A DNA stretch of 51,655 bases from Actinomycetota bacterium (GTDB lineage: Bacteria; Actinomycetota; Rubrobacteria; Rubrobacterales; Rubrobacteraceae), in assembly GCA_902810695.1 (NCBI GenBank), contig CADDYV010000023.1:1-51655 (forward strand), in the 5' to 3' direction. The position numbers were made by a program, and so were the translations under genes. Position 1 is the first letter of the stretch. Each line of letters starts with the position of its first letter. A model generated the notes under the pieces. It made no database searches. It was not told the DNA's origin and worked only from the letters and a program-made list of their open reading frames with translations. Below are positions 9,739 to 18,234 of the stretch, piece after piece.

Positions 9739-11244
9739 ATGAACCTCATCCCGACGCTCGCTGAGGCGCGCACGCTTGCCCGCCGGTACGACGTGGTACC
9801 GGTCTACGCGGAGTTTATCGGGGACCTCGAAACTCCCATCTCTACCACGCTCAAGTTCTCCGGAGAGAATAATGTTTTCTTGCTGGAGAGCGCCGAGTCC
9901 GCCGAGAGGTTCGGGCGATACTCTTTCCTCGGGTTCGACCCCAAGCGTACACTCTCCTACCGGGATGGCACGTATACGGTCGTGGACGCTGACGGGGCGC
10001 GAGAGTTCGCGGCGAAGGACCCGTTCCGGGGGCTGGCGCAAGTAGTGGGTAGAAAGAGCGTTGCTCCCCTGCCGAACCTGCCGGCTTTCGTCGGGGGTGC
10101 GGTCGGCTACTTCTCCTACGACGCCGTGCGCTACCTGGAGCGTCTGCCGGACGCTCCGCCGGACGATCTGAACGTCCCGGAGGCGTATTTTGCGATCACG
10201 GACACGCTGGTCGTCTTCGACCACCTGCGTCACAAGGTGCTCGTGATATCGCTGGTAGATGCTTCCAGCCTGCATGATATCGGTAGCGAGGGGTTCGCCG
10301 CCGCCTACCGCCGGGCGGCTGATGACGTGCGACGGGTCTCCGAGAGAATCGCCACACCGCTCTCGCACCGGGGGCTCCTGGACGGCGGTGCTGGAGAGGC
10401 AGAGATATCCTCGAACTGCAGCCGCGAACGGTACGAGGAAGCCGTCGAGAGGGCCAAGGAGTACATCCGGGCGGGGGATGCGTTCCAGATCGTACCTTCC
10501 CAGAGGTTTGAGGCGGAGATCGGGGATCTCGACCCGCTGCTTCTCTACCGGGGTCTGCGTACCGTAAACCCTTCGCCATACATGACTTACCTCAAGTTCG
10601 GGGACCTCGCGCTCGTCGGGGCTTCGCCGGAGCCGCTGGTGCGGGTCGAGGGACGCCGGGCGATGACCCGGCCCGTCGCCGGGACGCGCAGGCGTGGGGC
10701 AACTCCGGAAGAAGACGCTGCTCTGGCCGAGGAGCTTCTGGCCGACGAGAAGGAGCGGGCGGAGCATGTAATGCTCGTGGACCTCGGGCGCAACGATCTG
10801 GGTCGGGTCAGCGATATCGGCTCGGTCGAGGTTTCGGATTTCATGCGCATAGAGCGTTACTCGCACGTGATGCACATAGTCTCCACGGTCGAGGGAAATT
10901 TGAGAGAGGGCCTGACCGCCCTGGACGCCCTTGCTGCCGCGTTTCCCGCCGGGACCGTCTCCGGAGCGCCCAAGATCCGGGCGATGGAGATCATAGACGA
11001 GCTCGAACCCACCCGCCGCGGTCCCTACGCCGGCGCGATGGGCTACTACGGGGTGGACGGGCGTCTGGATACCTGCATAACGCTTCGCACCGCCCTGCTC
11101 AAGGATGGGGTCGCCTACTTCCAGGCGGGCGGAGGCGTCGTCGCCGATTCCGTGCCCAAGCTGGAGTACGAGGAGAGCTGCAACAAGGCGCGCGCCATAG
11201 CCCGGGCTCTGGAGATTGCCCGGAGCCGGGAGATGTGGATGTAG
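9739..11244 (+). CDS. trpE: Anthranilate synthase component I
   Basis: It converts chorismate to anthranilate with the TrpG glutaminase. The 501-residue protein shows the tryptophan-binding region LLESAESAERFGRYSFLGF near the N-terminus (feedback site), then the chorismate-utilising domain with FQIVPSQRFE, RPVAGTRRRG, EHVMLVDLGRNDLGRV, HVMHIVSTVEG, FPAGTVSGAPKIRAMEIIDELEP, RGPYAGAMGYYG and QAGGGVVADS. I used the ATG at 9739, directly after the hisIE stop; the GTG at 9721 would overlap hisIE. No trpG or other trp gene is adjacent, so the glutaminase subunit must lie elsewhere or be shared with another chorismate enzyme. Confidence 0.93.
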   Translation: MNLIPTLAEARTLARRYDVVPVYAEFIGDLETPISTTLKFSGENNVFLLESAESAERFGRYSFLGFDPKRTLSYRDGTYTVVDADGAREFAAKDPFRGLAQVVGRKSVAPLPNLPAFVGGAVGYFSYDAVRYLERLPDAPPDDLNVPEAYFAITDTLVVFDHLRHKVLVISLVDASSLHDIGSEGFAAAYRRAADDVRRVSERIATPLSHRGLLDGGAGEAEISSNCSRERYEEAVERAKEYIRAGDAFQIVPSQRFEAEIGDLDPLLLYRGLRTVNPSPYMTYLKFGDLALVGASPEPLVRVEGRRAMTRPVAGTRRRGATPEEDAALAEELLADEKERAEHVMLVDLGRNDLGRVSDIGSVEVSDFMRIERYSHVMHIVSTVEGNLREGLTALDALAAAFPAGTVSGAPKIRAMEIIDELEPTRRGPYAGAMGYYGVDGRLDTCITLRTALLKDGVAYFQAGGGVVADSVPKLEYEESCNKARAIARALEIARSREMWM

Positions 11245-11284
11245 CAAATCAGCCCTGCCCGCCGCAAACCGAATTTGGAAACTG

Positions 11285-11290
11285 TAGAAT
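11285..11290 (+). promoter_or_regulatory. Probable -10 element of a leaderless promoter
   Basis: TAGAAT ends seven bases before the ATG at 11298, and no Shine-Dalgarno sequence is present. This places the transcript start at or next to the start codon. The -35 region (around 11262-11267) is weak. Confidence 0.4.
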
Positions 11291-11297
11291 CTAAAAC

Positions 11298-12326
11298 ATG
11301 AGGATCGGGACCCACAGCTTCCTGCCTACGCGCCGGGTGCACTTCGGTGCAGGAAGCGTGAAGCATCTGGAAAACGAAACTGGATCGTACAGCCGGGCTT
11401 TTATTATCACCGGGCGCACCCTGAGCGAGAGGACGGATCTCGTGCGCCGCGTCGAAGGTCTGCTCGGTGAGAAGCACGCGGGGACGTTCGCCGGTATGGG
11501 CCAGCACACGCCGGGCAGCGCCGTCGAGAACGCGGCGGAGCAGGCGGGCGATGCCGGGGCGGATTTGCTCGTGAGCTTCGGCGGCGGGAGCGTGATAGAC
11601 GGGACCAAAGCCGTCGCCGTGAAGCTCGGGTATCCGGCGCAGGTTGCCATCACGACCACGCTCTCGGCGGCGGAGTGGGCGCACCTGATCGGGGTTACAG
11701 ACGAGGCAGCCGGACACAAGAGCGGGTTCGCGGACCCGAGAGCAGTCCCGCCGGTTGTGATCCTGGACCCCGATCTGACGCTCGCTACCCCGGAGAGGCT
11801 CTGGCTCTCGACCGGAATCCGGGCGCTGGACCACGCGGTCGAGGGATTTTTGTACGGCCGGGAGCACCCGATCACCGACGTAACGGGCCTCGAAGGAGCG
11901 AAACGGCTTATGAATTACCTGCCCCGCTCGAAACGGGAACCCGATAACACCGGGATCCGCCTGGAACTGCAACTCGCCGCCTGGCTGGCGTACTTCGCTC
12001 CCCTGAATACTCCAATGGGCCTCTCGCACGCTTTGGGGCGCAGGATCGGGGCGAGCTACGACATCCCGCACGGCATTACTTCCTGCGTTACCCTCGCGCC
12101 AAGCCTGGAAGTAGCGAGAGAGCATATTCCGGAAGAGAAGTGGGAGAAGCTATCCGAGGCCCTCGGCGGCGAACCGCCGGAGCGCATCGCGGCTCTAGTC
12201 AAAGAGCTGGACCTGCCCGGCCGGTTGCGCGAGACCGGGATGCCCGAGGAGGACCTGGAACCGGTAGCCACGGAGTTCGGAGAGCGGGCAGACGAGGCAC
12301 TGAAGATACTGCGCCGGGCCTGGTAG
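11298..12326 (+). CDS. Iron-containing alcohol dehydrogenase, maleylacetate-reductase-like
   Basis: The 342-residue protein belongs to the group III metal-dependent dehydrogenases. It has the dinucleotide-binding GGGSVIDGTKAVAVKLG (around residues 95-111), TTTLSAAEW, and metal-ligand motifs GIRALDHAVEGF (Asp/His) and MGLSHALGRRIGASYDIPHGITSCV (two His). The short length and the TTTLSAAE segment resemble maleylacetate reductases, which close aromatic ring-cleavage pathways. The ring-cleaving VOC dioxygenase at 15845 might feed such a step, but it lies in another operon, so this is only a suggestion. The glycerol dehydrogenase-like branch is the alternative. It appears monocistronic. Confidence 0.8.
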   Translation: MRIGTHSFLPTRRVHFGAGSVKHLENETGSYSRAFIITGRTLSERTDLVRRVEGLLGEKHAGTFAGMGQHTPGSAVENAAEQAGDAGADLLVSFGGGSVIDGTKAVAVKLGYPAQVAITTTLSAAEWAHLIGVTDEAAGHKSGFADPRAVPPVVILDPDLTLATPERLWLSTGIRALDHAVEGFLYGREHPITDVTGLEGAKRLMNYLPRSKREPDNTGIRLELQLAAWLAYFAPLNTPMGLSHALGRRIGASYDIPHGITSCVTLAPSLEVAREHIPEEKWEKLSEALGGEPPERIAALVKELDLPGRLRETGMPEEDLEPVATEFGERADEALKILRRAW

Positions 12327-12363
12327 CCCAGCTTTGCAACTGCTGGATCGCAAGGATGAAGAC

Positions 12364-12394
12364 TATATACCCAAAATAGGGCGTGGGGGTATAG
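12364..12394 (+). promoter_or_regulatory. Probable CsoR operator
   Basis: An imperfect inverted repeat, CTATATACCC followed by GGGGGTATAG, spans 12364-12394. The TATACCC and GGGTATA half-sites (12366-12372 and 12387-12393) resemble known G/C-rich CsoR operators flanked by AT. It lies 46 bases ahead of csoR, consistent with autoregulation. Confidence 0.55.
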
Positions 12395-12439
12395 TAAAAT
12401 GCCTTCGATGAATCCCAAAGAAGGAGATGATCTGAGAAG

Positions 12440-12745
12440 ATGGAGAATCTTGAGAAGACCGCCCACGGCTACATAAAGGCGCAGGATAAGGAGAAGATCC
12501 TGAATCGTTTGCGGCGCATAGAGGGGCAGGTGCGAGGGGTGCAGCGAATGGTCGAAGAAGAAGATTACTGCGTTGACATACTCACCCAGATAGCCAGCTT
12601 CATCTCCGCGTCCGAGAAGGTGGGGATGATGCTCCTCAAGGATCATACCGAGCACTGCGTACGCCGCTCCATAGAGCATGGCGAAGACGCCGACGAGAAG
12701 GTCGAGGAGCTTCTCTCCGCCGTGGAGAGGTTTCTCAGGGTTTGA
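12440..12745 (+). CDS. csoR: CsoR-type copper-sensing transcriptional repressor
   Basis: This 101-residue all-helical repressor has the Cu(I) ligand set C44, H69 and C73. It also has the second-shell Tyr43 and Glu89, all offset by exactly eight from the Mycobacterium tuberculosis CsoR residues C36, H61, C65, Y35 and E81. That match favours a copper sensor over the related nickel (RcnR), persulfide (CstR) or formaldehyde (FrmR) sensors. CsoR releases its operator on binding Cu(I). The CopZ or CopA genes expected next to it are absent; the gene is followed by convergent trmB after 15 bases. It therefore controls itself and probably distant copper genes. Confidence 0.88.
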   Translation: MENLEKTAHGYIKAQDKEKILNRLRRIEGQVRGVQRMVEEEDYCVDILTQIASFISASEKVGMMLLKDHTEHCVRRSIEHGEDADEKVEELLSAVERFLRV

Positions 12746-12760
12746 GGCAAAAGCTCTATA

Positions 12761-13444
12761 CTATCCGACGGTGGAACTCTTGGTCAGCTCCAGCCAGAAA
12801 GCCTGCCTGCCGCGCTGTTCCCACATGCGCTCGAACCTCGACCGGGCGTTGCCTTCGGAGTCGGCGGGACGGCCCTGCCCGCTCTCTTTCTTCCACCTTC
12901 CGTCTTCCTCGACCGTGGCTAGCGCCTGCTCGAAGTAGTCTTCGTCGTCGGTGATCAGCACCAGCCGTCCGCCGGGTACCAGTGCCCGGTGCGCCTCGTC
13001 AACGAAGCGTTTCGAGAAGAGCCTCTTCCTGCGCTCTCTGGCTTTCGCACCGGGGTCCGGGAAGCGCAGGTGGATTGCCTGCAGCGACTCGTCGGAGAGC
13101 AGCGGATAGACGAACCTGAAGTCGGCACCTATGAACAGAATATTCTCCAGCGCCTTCCCCGAAGCCTCTTCGATGGCTTTGTACAGCGACTTCCGATGCC
13201 TGTCTATCCCGACGAAGTTCACCTCGGGATGCTCTCTGGCCAGGGAGCAGAGGAACTCGCCGCTGCCGCAGCCTACCTCAAGCTCCAGCGGACGGTCGTT
13301 GCCGAACAGGGAGTCGGAGCGGATCTTGGGCAGGATCTCCGGCTCGTAATGCAACTCTCGCCCGGACAACCACAGCAAATACTTTCGGGTTGTCTCTTCA
13401 TCCGGCACCCTGACCTTCATCCTGCCGAGCTTTTTCCTGGGCAT
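12761..13444 (-). CDS. trmB: tRNA (guanine-N7-)-methyltransferase
   Basis: TrmB methylates G46 in the variable loop of tRNAs using SAM. The 227-residue protein has the SAM-binding LELEVGCGSGEFLCSLA (motif I), NFVGIDRHRKSLYKA, the family signature LRFPDPGAKARERRKRLF (usually FPDPWxKxRHxKRR) and LITDDEDYFEQAL. I used the ATG at 13444, preceded by GGGAGG, rather than the GTG eight codons upstream. In the signature motif Trp is replaced by Gly and the His is absent, which is a mild divergence. It lies convergent to csoR and downstream of the MFS transporter gene on the same strand. Confidence 0.93.
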   Translation of the reverse strand: MPRKKLGRMKVRVPDEETTRKYLLWLSGRELHYEPEILPKIRSDSLFGNDRPLELEVGCGSGEFLCSLAREHPEVNFVGIDRHRKSLYKAIEEASGKALENILFIGADFRFVYPLLSDESLQAIHLRFPDPGAKARERRKRLFSKRFVDEAHRALVPGGRLVLITDDEDYFEQALATVEEDGRWKKESGQGRPADSEGNARSRFERMWEQRGRQAFWLELTKSSTVG

Positions 13445-13518
13445 GTACCTCCCGGTTCCTCGCTTCACCTGCTCAGGTTAGATATACAAACAAAACGGAG
13501 TCCGGCAAGGAAGAAATC

Positions 13519-15135
13519 TTATGCCAGGTTGCTCTCGGCCCGACCCGCGTGTTCGGAGCTTCTTAGATGGCCTTTGCCTTCTACCATGATCGCGGAGGTG
13601 AGCGCGCTTGCCAGGGCCAGCGCAGCCGCCACGAACATCGCCACCCTGAAACCCGCGACGAATGACTCTGCGATCGCCCCTTTCACTGCTGCGGACTTCT
13701 TCACCCCGAGACCTTCCGGAACATGCGCGGCGCCCAGATCTCCCTTCTCGGACTGCAGGGTTGCCTGGGCTTTGGGCGGGAGATCCAGGCTTGACAGGCG
13801 GGAGTCCAGCATGCTCGAGAAAGCGGCGAAGACGAAAACCCCGATCACAGCTATGGCCAGCACCCCCGCCGTGCGGCTCACAGCGTTGTTGACGCCGGAG
13901 GCCAGTCCCGAGTGGCTGCCTTCCACCGAGTTCATCGCCGTGGTGGTCAGCGGGGCTATCACGAAAGACATACCCAATCCCATCACCACCACCGCCGGGA
14001 AGAACGTCGTCCAGTACGAGCCCCCGGTCCCCGGAAGCGCGAACAGCACGAACCCCACCGCCGCGACGATCGGACCGATAATAAGCGGCAGCCGCGCCCC
14101 GTAGCGGGTAACGAGCCCTCCGGCCCACCTGGAGAGCAGGAAGGTGATAACCACGAACGGCAGGAAGGCGCTCCCGGCGGCGGTGGCCGAGTAGCCGTGC
14201 ACCTGTATCAGGTCGAAGGGCAAAAAATAGAGCGCCCCGCCCAGGCCCGCGTACAAAAATAACGTCAGAAGGTTCGCTCCGGCGAAGTTCCTGGAACGAA
14301 ACAGCGAGAGAGGCATCATGGGTTCCCGGCTTCTGCGCTCGATGAGGACGAACGCCAGCAAGGCCGCTATCCCGACGAGCAGGGAGAGGATGACCGGGAT
14401 TGTCCCGAAGCCCGCCCTGGATGACTCGGTCATGCCGTAGACGATCCCGCCGAGGCCGACCGTCGCGAAGACGGCGCCCGGCACATCGATCCTGCGGGCA
14501 TCGGGGTCACGGCTCTCCGGCACGTGCCGGAAGACGAGCGCGAGTACCACAACAGCAAGCGGCACATTGATGAAGAAAGCCGCCCGCCAGGAGAATTGAT
14601 CTATAAGAAAACCACCCAGGACCGGACCCAGGGCCGAGGTGATCCCCGAGAACCCCGACCAGGTTCCTATGGCCTTGCCGCGTCTATCCTCATCGAAAGA
14701 CGCGCCGATGATCGCCAGCGACCCCGGCACGAGCATCGCTCCACCGACTCCTTGCAGGGCTCTCGCCGCGATGAGCTGCCCTGGATCCCTCGCGAGACCG
14801 CAGAGCAAGGAGGCTACCGCGAAAAGCGCGATCCCTGCGGCGTAGATGCGCCTGCGCCCCAGATGGTCACCCAGGGAACCACCTACCAGGATCAGGGCGG
14901 AGAGCAGCAGGGCATATGACTCGACGATCCACTGGGCGTCCCGGGCGGTGGCGCCGAGGTTCTGCTGCAACGCGGGCAGCGCCACATTCACGACCGTGCC
15001 GTCTATGAATGCCATGCTCGAACCCAGGATCGTCGCCGCCAGGACCCACGGACCAGAGGATGGCGTGCAAGGCGCTGCGGCCTTACTGGATCTTACGACT
15101 CCCTCGTCGCACGGGGGCCTGCCTATATTCGACAT
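13519..15135 (-). CDS. DHA2-family MFS multidrug efflux transporter
   Basis: The 538-residue membrane protein has about 14 hydrophobic segments, typical of the EmrB/QacA drug:H+ antiporter-2 group. Diagnostic motifs are FIDGTVVNVALPALQ in helix 1 (motif D1), GGSLGDHLGRRRIY (motif A, loop 2-3), ARALQGVGGAMLVPGSLAII (motif B) and SALGPVLGGFLIDQFSWRAAFFINVP (motif C, antiporter). The ATG at 15135 has GGGAGG at a good distance. It starts 27 bases after the diadenylate cyclase gene on the same strand, so the two may be co-transcribed. The exported substrate cannot be predicted. Confidence 0.92.
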   Translation of the reverse strand: MSNIGRPPCDEGVVRSSKAAAPCTPSSGPWVLAATILGSSMAFIDGTVVNVALPALQQNLGATARDAQWIVESYALLLSALILVGGSLGDHLGRRRIYAAGIALFAVASLLCGLARDPGQLIAARALQGVGGAMLVPGSLAIIGASFDEDRRGKAIGTWSGFSGITSALGPVLGGFLIDQFSWRAAFFINVPLAVVVLALVFRHVPESRDPDARRIDVPGAVFATVGLGGIVYGMTESSRAGFGTIPVILSLLVGIAALLAFVLIERRSREPMMPLSLFRSRNFAGANLLTLFLYAGLGGALYFLPFDLIQVHGYSATAAGSAFLPFVVITFLLSRWAGGLVTRYGARLPLIIGPIVAAVGFVLFALPGTGGSYWTTFFPAVVVMGLGMSFVIAPLTTTAMNSVEGSHSGLASGVNNAVSRTAGVLAIAVIGVFVFAAFSSMLDSRLSSLDLPPKAQATLQSEKGDLGAAHVPEGLGVKKSAAVKGAIAESFVAGFRVAMFVAAALALASALTSAIMVEGKGHLRSSEHAGRAESNLA

Positions 15136-15161
15136 GTATATTCCTCCCGTCTGGCGGAGGC

Positions 15162-15755
15162 TTACTCGGAGCGGCCGATCACCGTGATTTCGTCTTCGGT
15201 GCGGGTGAAGATCTGGCCTTCCAGGTGGGAGCGGTAGCCGTCGAGCATCCAGAACTCGGGTAGGATCTCCGAGATGATCTCACCGTCGTCGAATACCCTG
15301 ACTATCGAGCTCTCCGAGACGGCTACCGCGACGGCCCTGGTCTGCCGCGAGATGGATGCGGCGGCCATGTGGCGGCTGCCGAGCCCCAGCGGGAGGTCTA
15401 CATTCACCGTGGTGGTGTCTATGTAACGCGCCGCCGAGAGGGTTACGCCTTCGTCCGAAACCACGAAAGCCCCGTCGAGCTGGGCGAGCTCCTTGATCGT
15501 CTCGCGAACATTCGGGTCGCCGATGTGCTTGCGGTCGTCCTCGTGCCCGTAGAGAGGGTCCAGGATCAAAGCCCTCGAACGCCTGAGAACCTCATCCGAA
15601 TCACCGACCACAAAAAGCGTCCCGATCTTGCGCCCTTCCCTTCCCTCGCGCGCGATCTCAACCGCCAGTGCGATAGTCTGCTCCAGAACCCGCGTGTTTA
15701 CCCCGCGCTTCTGAGAGCAGATCTCCTTGAACAACCCCTTCTTGCCTTCTGCCAA
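15162..15755 (-). CDS. Stand-alone diadenylate cyclase (DAC/DisA_N domain) protein
   Basis: The 197-residue protein consists essentially of one DAC domain, which condenses two ATP into cyclic di-AMP. Catalytic DGA lies at 94-96 (LDGAFVVSDEGV), and the second motif is SRHMAAASISRQT (128-130), where the usual RHR reads RHM. No membrane helices (as in CdaA) and no HhH DNA-binding domain (as in DisA) are present. The TTG at 15755 has AGGGAG six bases upstream; an in-frame ATG at 15791 would add 12 residues without a good site. The DAC fold is secure, but enzyme activity is inferred because of the RHM variation. It is followed by the DHA2 pump gene. Confidence 0.8.
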   Translation of the reverse strand: MAEGKKGLFKEICSQKRGVNTRVLEQTIALAVEIAREGREGRKIGTLFVVGDSDEVLRRSRALILDPLYGHEDDRKHIGDPNVRETIKELAQLDGAFVVSDEGVTLSAARYIDTTTVNVDLPLGLGSRHMAAASISRQTRAVAVAVSESSIVRVFDDGEIISEILPEFWMLDGYRSHLEGQIFTRTEDEITVIGRSE

Positions 15756-15844
15756 ATTAGTCTCCCTGTTCTGATACCCACGTTTATACATCCTGGCCGA
15801 GAAGCCGCGTCCAGAGATTGTAGCATCTCGGGCAATTGAGCTGA

Positions 15845-16795
15845 TCACCTCTTCGCAGCTGGTATTTGAAGCCGGGGAAGCGCGTTTTCCAACCTCTCCC
15901 GCTGCGGTTCGAGCCAGGGTGGGAGCTTGAGGCTCTCTCCGAGGTGGGACAGGTCCTCGTCCACGGCGAAACCCGGCGGGTCGGTTGCGATCTCGAAGAG
16001 AACACCGCCCGGTTCCCGAAAGTAGATCGAACGGAAGTAGTTGCGGTCCAGAACCGACGTTACGTCGTAGCCGAGACCGGAGATCTCCTCTCGCAACGCT
16101 AGCTGGATTTCCTCGTCCGGCACCCGGTAGGCGACGTGATGCACCGTGCCAACCCCTAACGAGCCGCGTCTGGCATCTGCGCTGGTCAGCACATCTACCG
16201 TGTTCCCCGCCCCGCCATCTCCAGCCTCGAATCGCTGACGGTCTCCGTCTTCTCCGCTTTGCCGGAAGCCTAGAGTGTCTCTCAGGAGCTTTGTGGTGGG
16301 AGCGGGGTCGTGTTCCAGGAGGGTAACGTGGTGGAAACCGCGAATGGCGTGCTCCGGGAGAACGGGACCATCCCGCCACCCCTCGCGTCCGTCGTTTGTC
16401 GCCGCGACGAGCTCCAGGGGCAGACCGTCGGGATCGCTGAAGGCCAGAACCGTCTCGTCGGACCGCTGAGAGGGTTTCTCGAACGGTATGCCGTGCTCGA
16501 TCAGGCGCTCGGTCCAGTATCCCAGGGATTCTGCCGGGATGGAGAAAGAGGTGGCGGTGAGCTGTCCCGCTCCCACCCGTCCCCGAGGAGCATCGGGCCA
16601 GGGAAAGAAGGTCATGATGCTGCCGGGATTGCCCGCGCCGTCGCCGTAGTAGAGGTGGTAGGTCCCCGGATCGTCGAAGTTGACGGTCTTCTTTATCAGT
16701 CGCAGGCCGAGAATACCCGCGTAAAAGTCCAGGTTGCGCTGGGGGGCTCCGGCGATGGCCGTAACGTGGTGTATTCCGGTGGTTTGCGGGGTCAA
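15845..16795 (-). CDS. Ring-cleaving dioxygenase of the VOC superfamily (MhqO/MhqE-like)
   Basis: The 316-residue two-module VOC protein starts TTGIHHVTAIAGAPQRNLDFY and contains VNFDDPGTYHLYYGD, SFSDPDGLPLEL-type repeats, RGFHHVTLLEHD and the terminal EPGGVLFEIATDPPGF. The His, His and Glu in these motifs match Fe(II) ligands of hydroquinone-type extradiol dioxygenases (PcpA, LinE, and Bacillus MhqE/MhqO). The TTG start at 16795 has GGAGGAG seven bases upstream, overlapping the end of the previous gene. It is the last gene of the MarR-DoxX-PPOX-VOC operon, which supports a role in removing quinones or hydroquinones. The substrate is inferred. Confidence 0.88.
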   Translation of the reverse strand: MTPQTTGIHHVTAIAGAPQRNLDFYAGILGLRLIKKTVNFDDPGTYHLYYGDGAGNPGSIMTFFPWPDAPRGRVGAGQLTATSFSIPAESLGYWTERLIEHGIPFEKPSQRSDETVLAFSDPDGLPLELVAATNDGREGWRDGPVLPEHAIRGFHHVTLLEHDPAPTTKLLRDTLGFRQSGEDGDRQRFEAGDGGAGNTVDVLTSADARRGSLGVGTVHHVAYRVPDEEIQLALREEISGLGYDVTSVLDRNYFRSIYFREPGGVLFEIATDPPGFAVDEDLSHLGESLKLPPWLEPQRERLENALPRLQIPAAKR

Positions 16796-16796
16796 C

Positions 16797-17267
16797 TTAC
16801 TTCTCCTCCGTCCCGGATGTTTGCCCTGGAGCCATACCCTTCGACCTCAGTTCTTCAAGAGCTTTCTCGGATTTTTCCAGGTTGCTGAGCCCCATGCCGT
16901 CCAGCACGTGCGGAGCCTTGGTGAACTGGATGTCTGCGTACTCGACGACCTGCCAGTGATTGCCCCAGGGGTCGAGGAAGTCGAGGCCCCTGCCGGGAAG
17001 GATCTTCGCTTCGGTCTGTTCGAGGGCCCGGCGCAGGGCCTTGCGGTCGTCTACCACGAGCCCCATGTGCCTGTGCTTGTCCGGCGGCTGGGTGCGGCCC
17101 TCCGAGAGGGCGATGAACTGGTCGCCGGCGTCAATGAACGCCATCCGCTCGCTGCGGCCACGCAGCCTCAACTCGAAGAGCCGCCCGTAAAAGTCGAGGG
17201 CTTCTTGGATATCGCCGACCTCGAGAGCGACGTGGTTCAGGCCGACGAACCTCGCCGTGGAACCCAT
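16797..17267 (-). CDS. VOC family (glyoxalase/bleomycin-resistance fold) protein
   Basis: The 156-residue single VOC module contains FVGLNHVALEVGDIQEALDFY, LRGRSERMAFIDAGDQFIAL, HRHMGLVVDD and a WGNHWQVVEY strand. The His in NHVAL and the Glu in VVEY are likely metal ligands. The ATG at 17267 begins four bases after the upstream stop, and a longer start at 17306 would overlap the PPOX gene. The last 35 residues form a charged helical tail that is not part of the VOC fold. Its position in the quinone-detoxification-like operon suggests an accessory dioxygenase, isomerase or binding protein; the function is not known. Confidence 0.82.
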   Translation of the reverse strand: MGSTARFVGLNHVALEVGDIQEALDFYGRLFELRLRGRSERMAFIDAGDQFIALSEGRTQPPDKHRHMGLVVDDRKALRRALEQTEAKILPGRGLDFLDPWGNHWQVVEYADIQFTKAPHVLDGMGLSNLEKSEKALEELRSKGMAPGQTSGTEEK

Positions 17268-17271
17268 GCCG

Positions 17272-17685
17272 TTAGCCCATGTGGGTGGTATGTTGCGGCC
17301 TGACATAGACGATTACCCGCTCGTCGCCGGGCTGGTGGTAGGGGTACTCGTCCATGCCCAGGTATTTCCTCGCCATCGCGTTTATGAAAGCGTTGTCCGG
17401 ATCCTCCTCGATGCCTTCGACGGTGCCTCGAATCTCCAGGTAGCGGTAGGGATTCTCCGGGTCCACGACGGACATTGCGATCTTGGGCTCGCGCATGACG
17501 TTGCGGTACTTCTGTCGGGTCTTGGTCTGGCTGAATTTGACGTGCTCGCCATCCCAGTCGAACCAGACCGGGTTGCTCTGCGGCTCTCCCTGGGGCCCCA
17601 GCGTTGCCACGTGCACCAGAGCAGTGGTGTCGAGAAGGTCCTGGTAATCCTCGGGAATAATCCGGCTCTGATCCCTGGCTGCCAT
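17272..17685 (-). CDS. PPOX-class F420/FMN-dependent flavoprotein
   Basis: The 137-residue split-barrel protein resembles the Rv1155-type pyridoxamine-phosphate-oxidase-like family. It shows ALVHVATLGPQGEPQSNPVWFDWDG at the N-terminus, VKFSQTKTRQKYRNVMREPKIAMSVVDP, YRYLEIRGTVEGIEED and MARKYLGMDEYPY. Such proteins bind FMN or F420 and reduce unsaturated or quinone-like substrates, which suits an operon with a MarR regulator and a ring-cleaving dioxygenase. The ATG at 17685 follows directly on the doxX stop (TAGATG). F420 rather than FMN is inferred from family resemblance only. Confidence 0.85.
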   Translation of the reverse strand: MAARDQSRIIPEDYQDLLDTTALVHVATLGPQGEPQSNPVWFDWDGEHVKFSQTKTRQKYRNVMREPKIAMSVVDPENPYRYLEIRGTVEGIEEDPDNAFINAMARKYLGMDEYPYHQPGDERVIVYVRPQHTTHMG

Positions 17686-18207
17686 CTACTCCTGGGCTCC
17701 TTCCTCCGCAGACTCCTCTTTCGCTTCTTCCAGCTCTTCCTGGGTGGCGCGGGCAACCGAGTAGAGCGCGATCAGCAATCCCAGCATCCCGATCCAGCGC
17801 GGGAGCCGGATGCCGAGCGCGTGGTCCAGGGAATATTTTCCGGGACCAGACAGCATGAGGGCCGAGGCGATGGCGAAGTTGGTAACCGGAAGCTCCGCGC
17901 CGCCCGCGGTTGCCCAGATGGGCTTGTCCCAGTGGACGGTCCTCGTAGCCATCGCCATAGCACCCGCGATCCCGACTGGACCGAGCGGATCTAGCAGTCC
18001 CAGCAGCGTCAGAACACCGCCGCCGAACTCCGAGGCGCCGCCCAGAACAGCCCAGGGACGCGAAGGTTTCAGCTTGAGCGACTCCATCATCGCTTCGGTC
18101 CCTTCGACTCCCGGACCTTCGAACCATCCGAAGAGCTTCTGCGCCCCGTGGCCCGCCATCAGCGAGCCGGTCGTCGCCCGTAGCGCCAGCAGAGCCAGGT
18201 CTCTCAT
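17686..18207 (-). CDS. DoxX family membrane protein
   Basis: The 173-residue protein has four hydrophobic segments and the DoxX hallmarks LRATTGSLMAGHGAQKLFGWF, GGASEFGGGVLTLLGLL and NFAIASALMLSGPGKYSLDHALG, followed by an acidic C-terminal tail (EELEEAKEESAEEGAQE). DoxX proteins are poorly defined integral membrane proteins, often linked to thiol or quinone stress; the MhqP product of the Bacillus MhqR regulon is of this type. It is the first gene after marR on the same strand, 27 bases downstream, with an AAAGGATGG site. Together they support an electrophile-response operon. Confidence 0.88.
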   Translation of the reverse strand: MRDLALLALRATTGSLMAGHGAQKLFGWFEGPGVEGTEAMMESLKLKPSRPWAVLGGASEFGGGVLTLLGLLDPLGPVGIAGAMAMATRTVHWDKPIWATAGGAELPVTNFAIASALMLSGPGKYSLDHALGIRLPRWIGMLGLLIALYSVARATQEELEEAKEESAEEGAQE

Positions 18208-18234
18208 GGAGATACCATCCTTTCCATCGCTTCC

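Noticed and set aside
15162-16379. 405-codon frame extending the DAC gene upstream
   Set aside because: The extra N-terminal part lies in a different frame of the VOC dioxygenase gene and has no domain.
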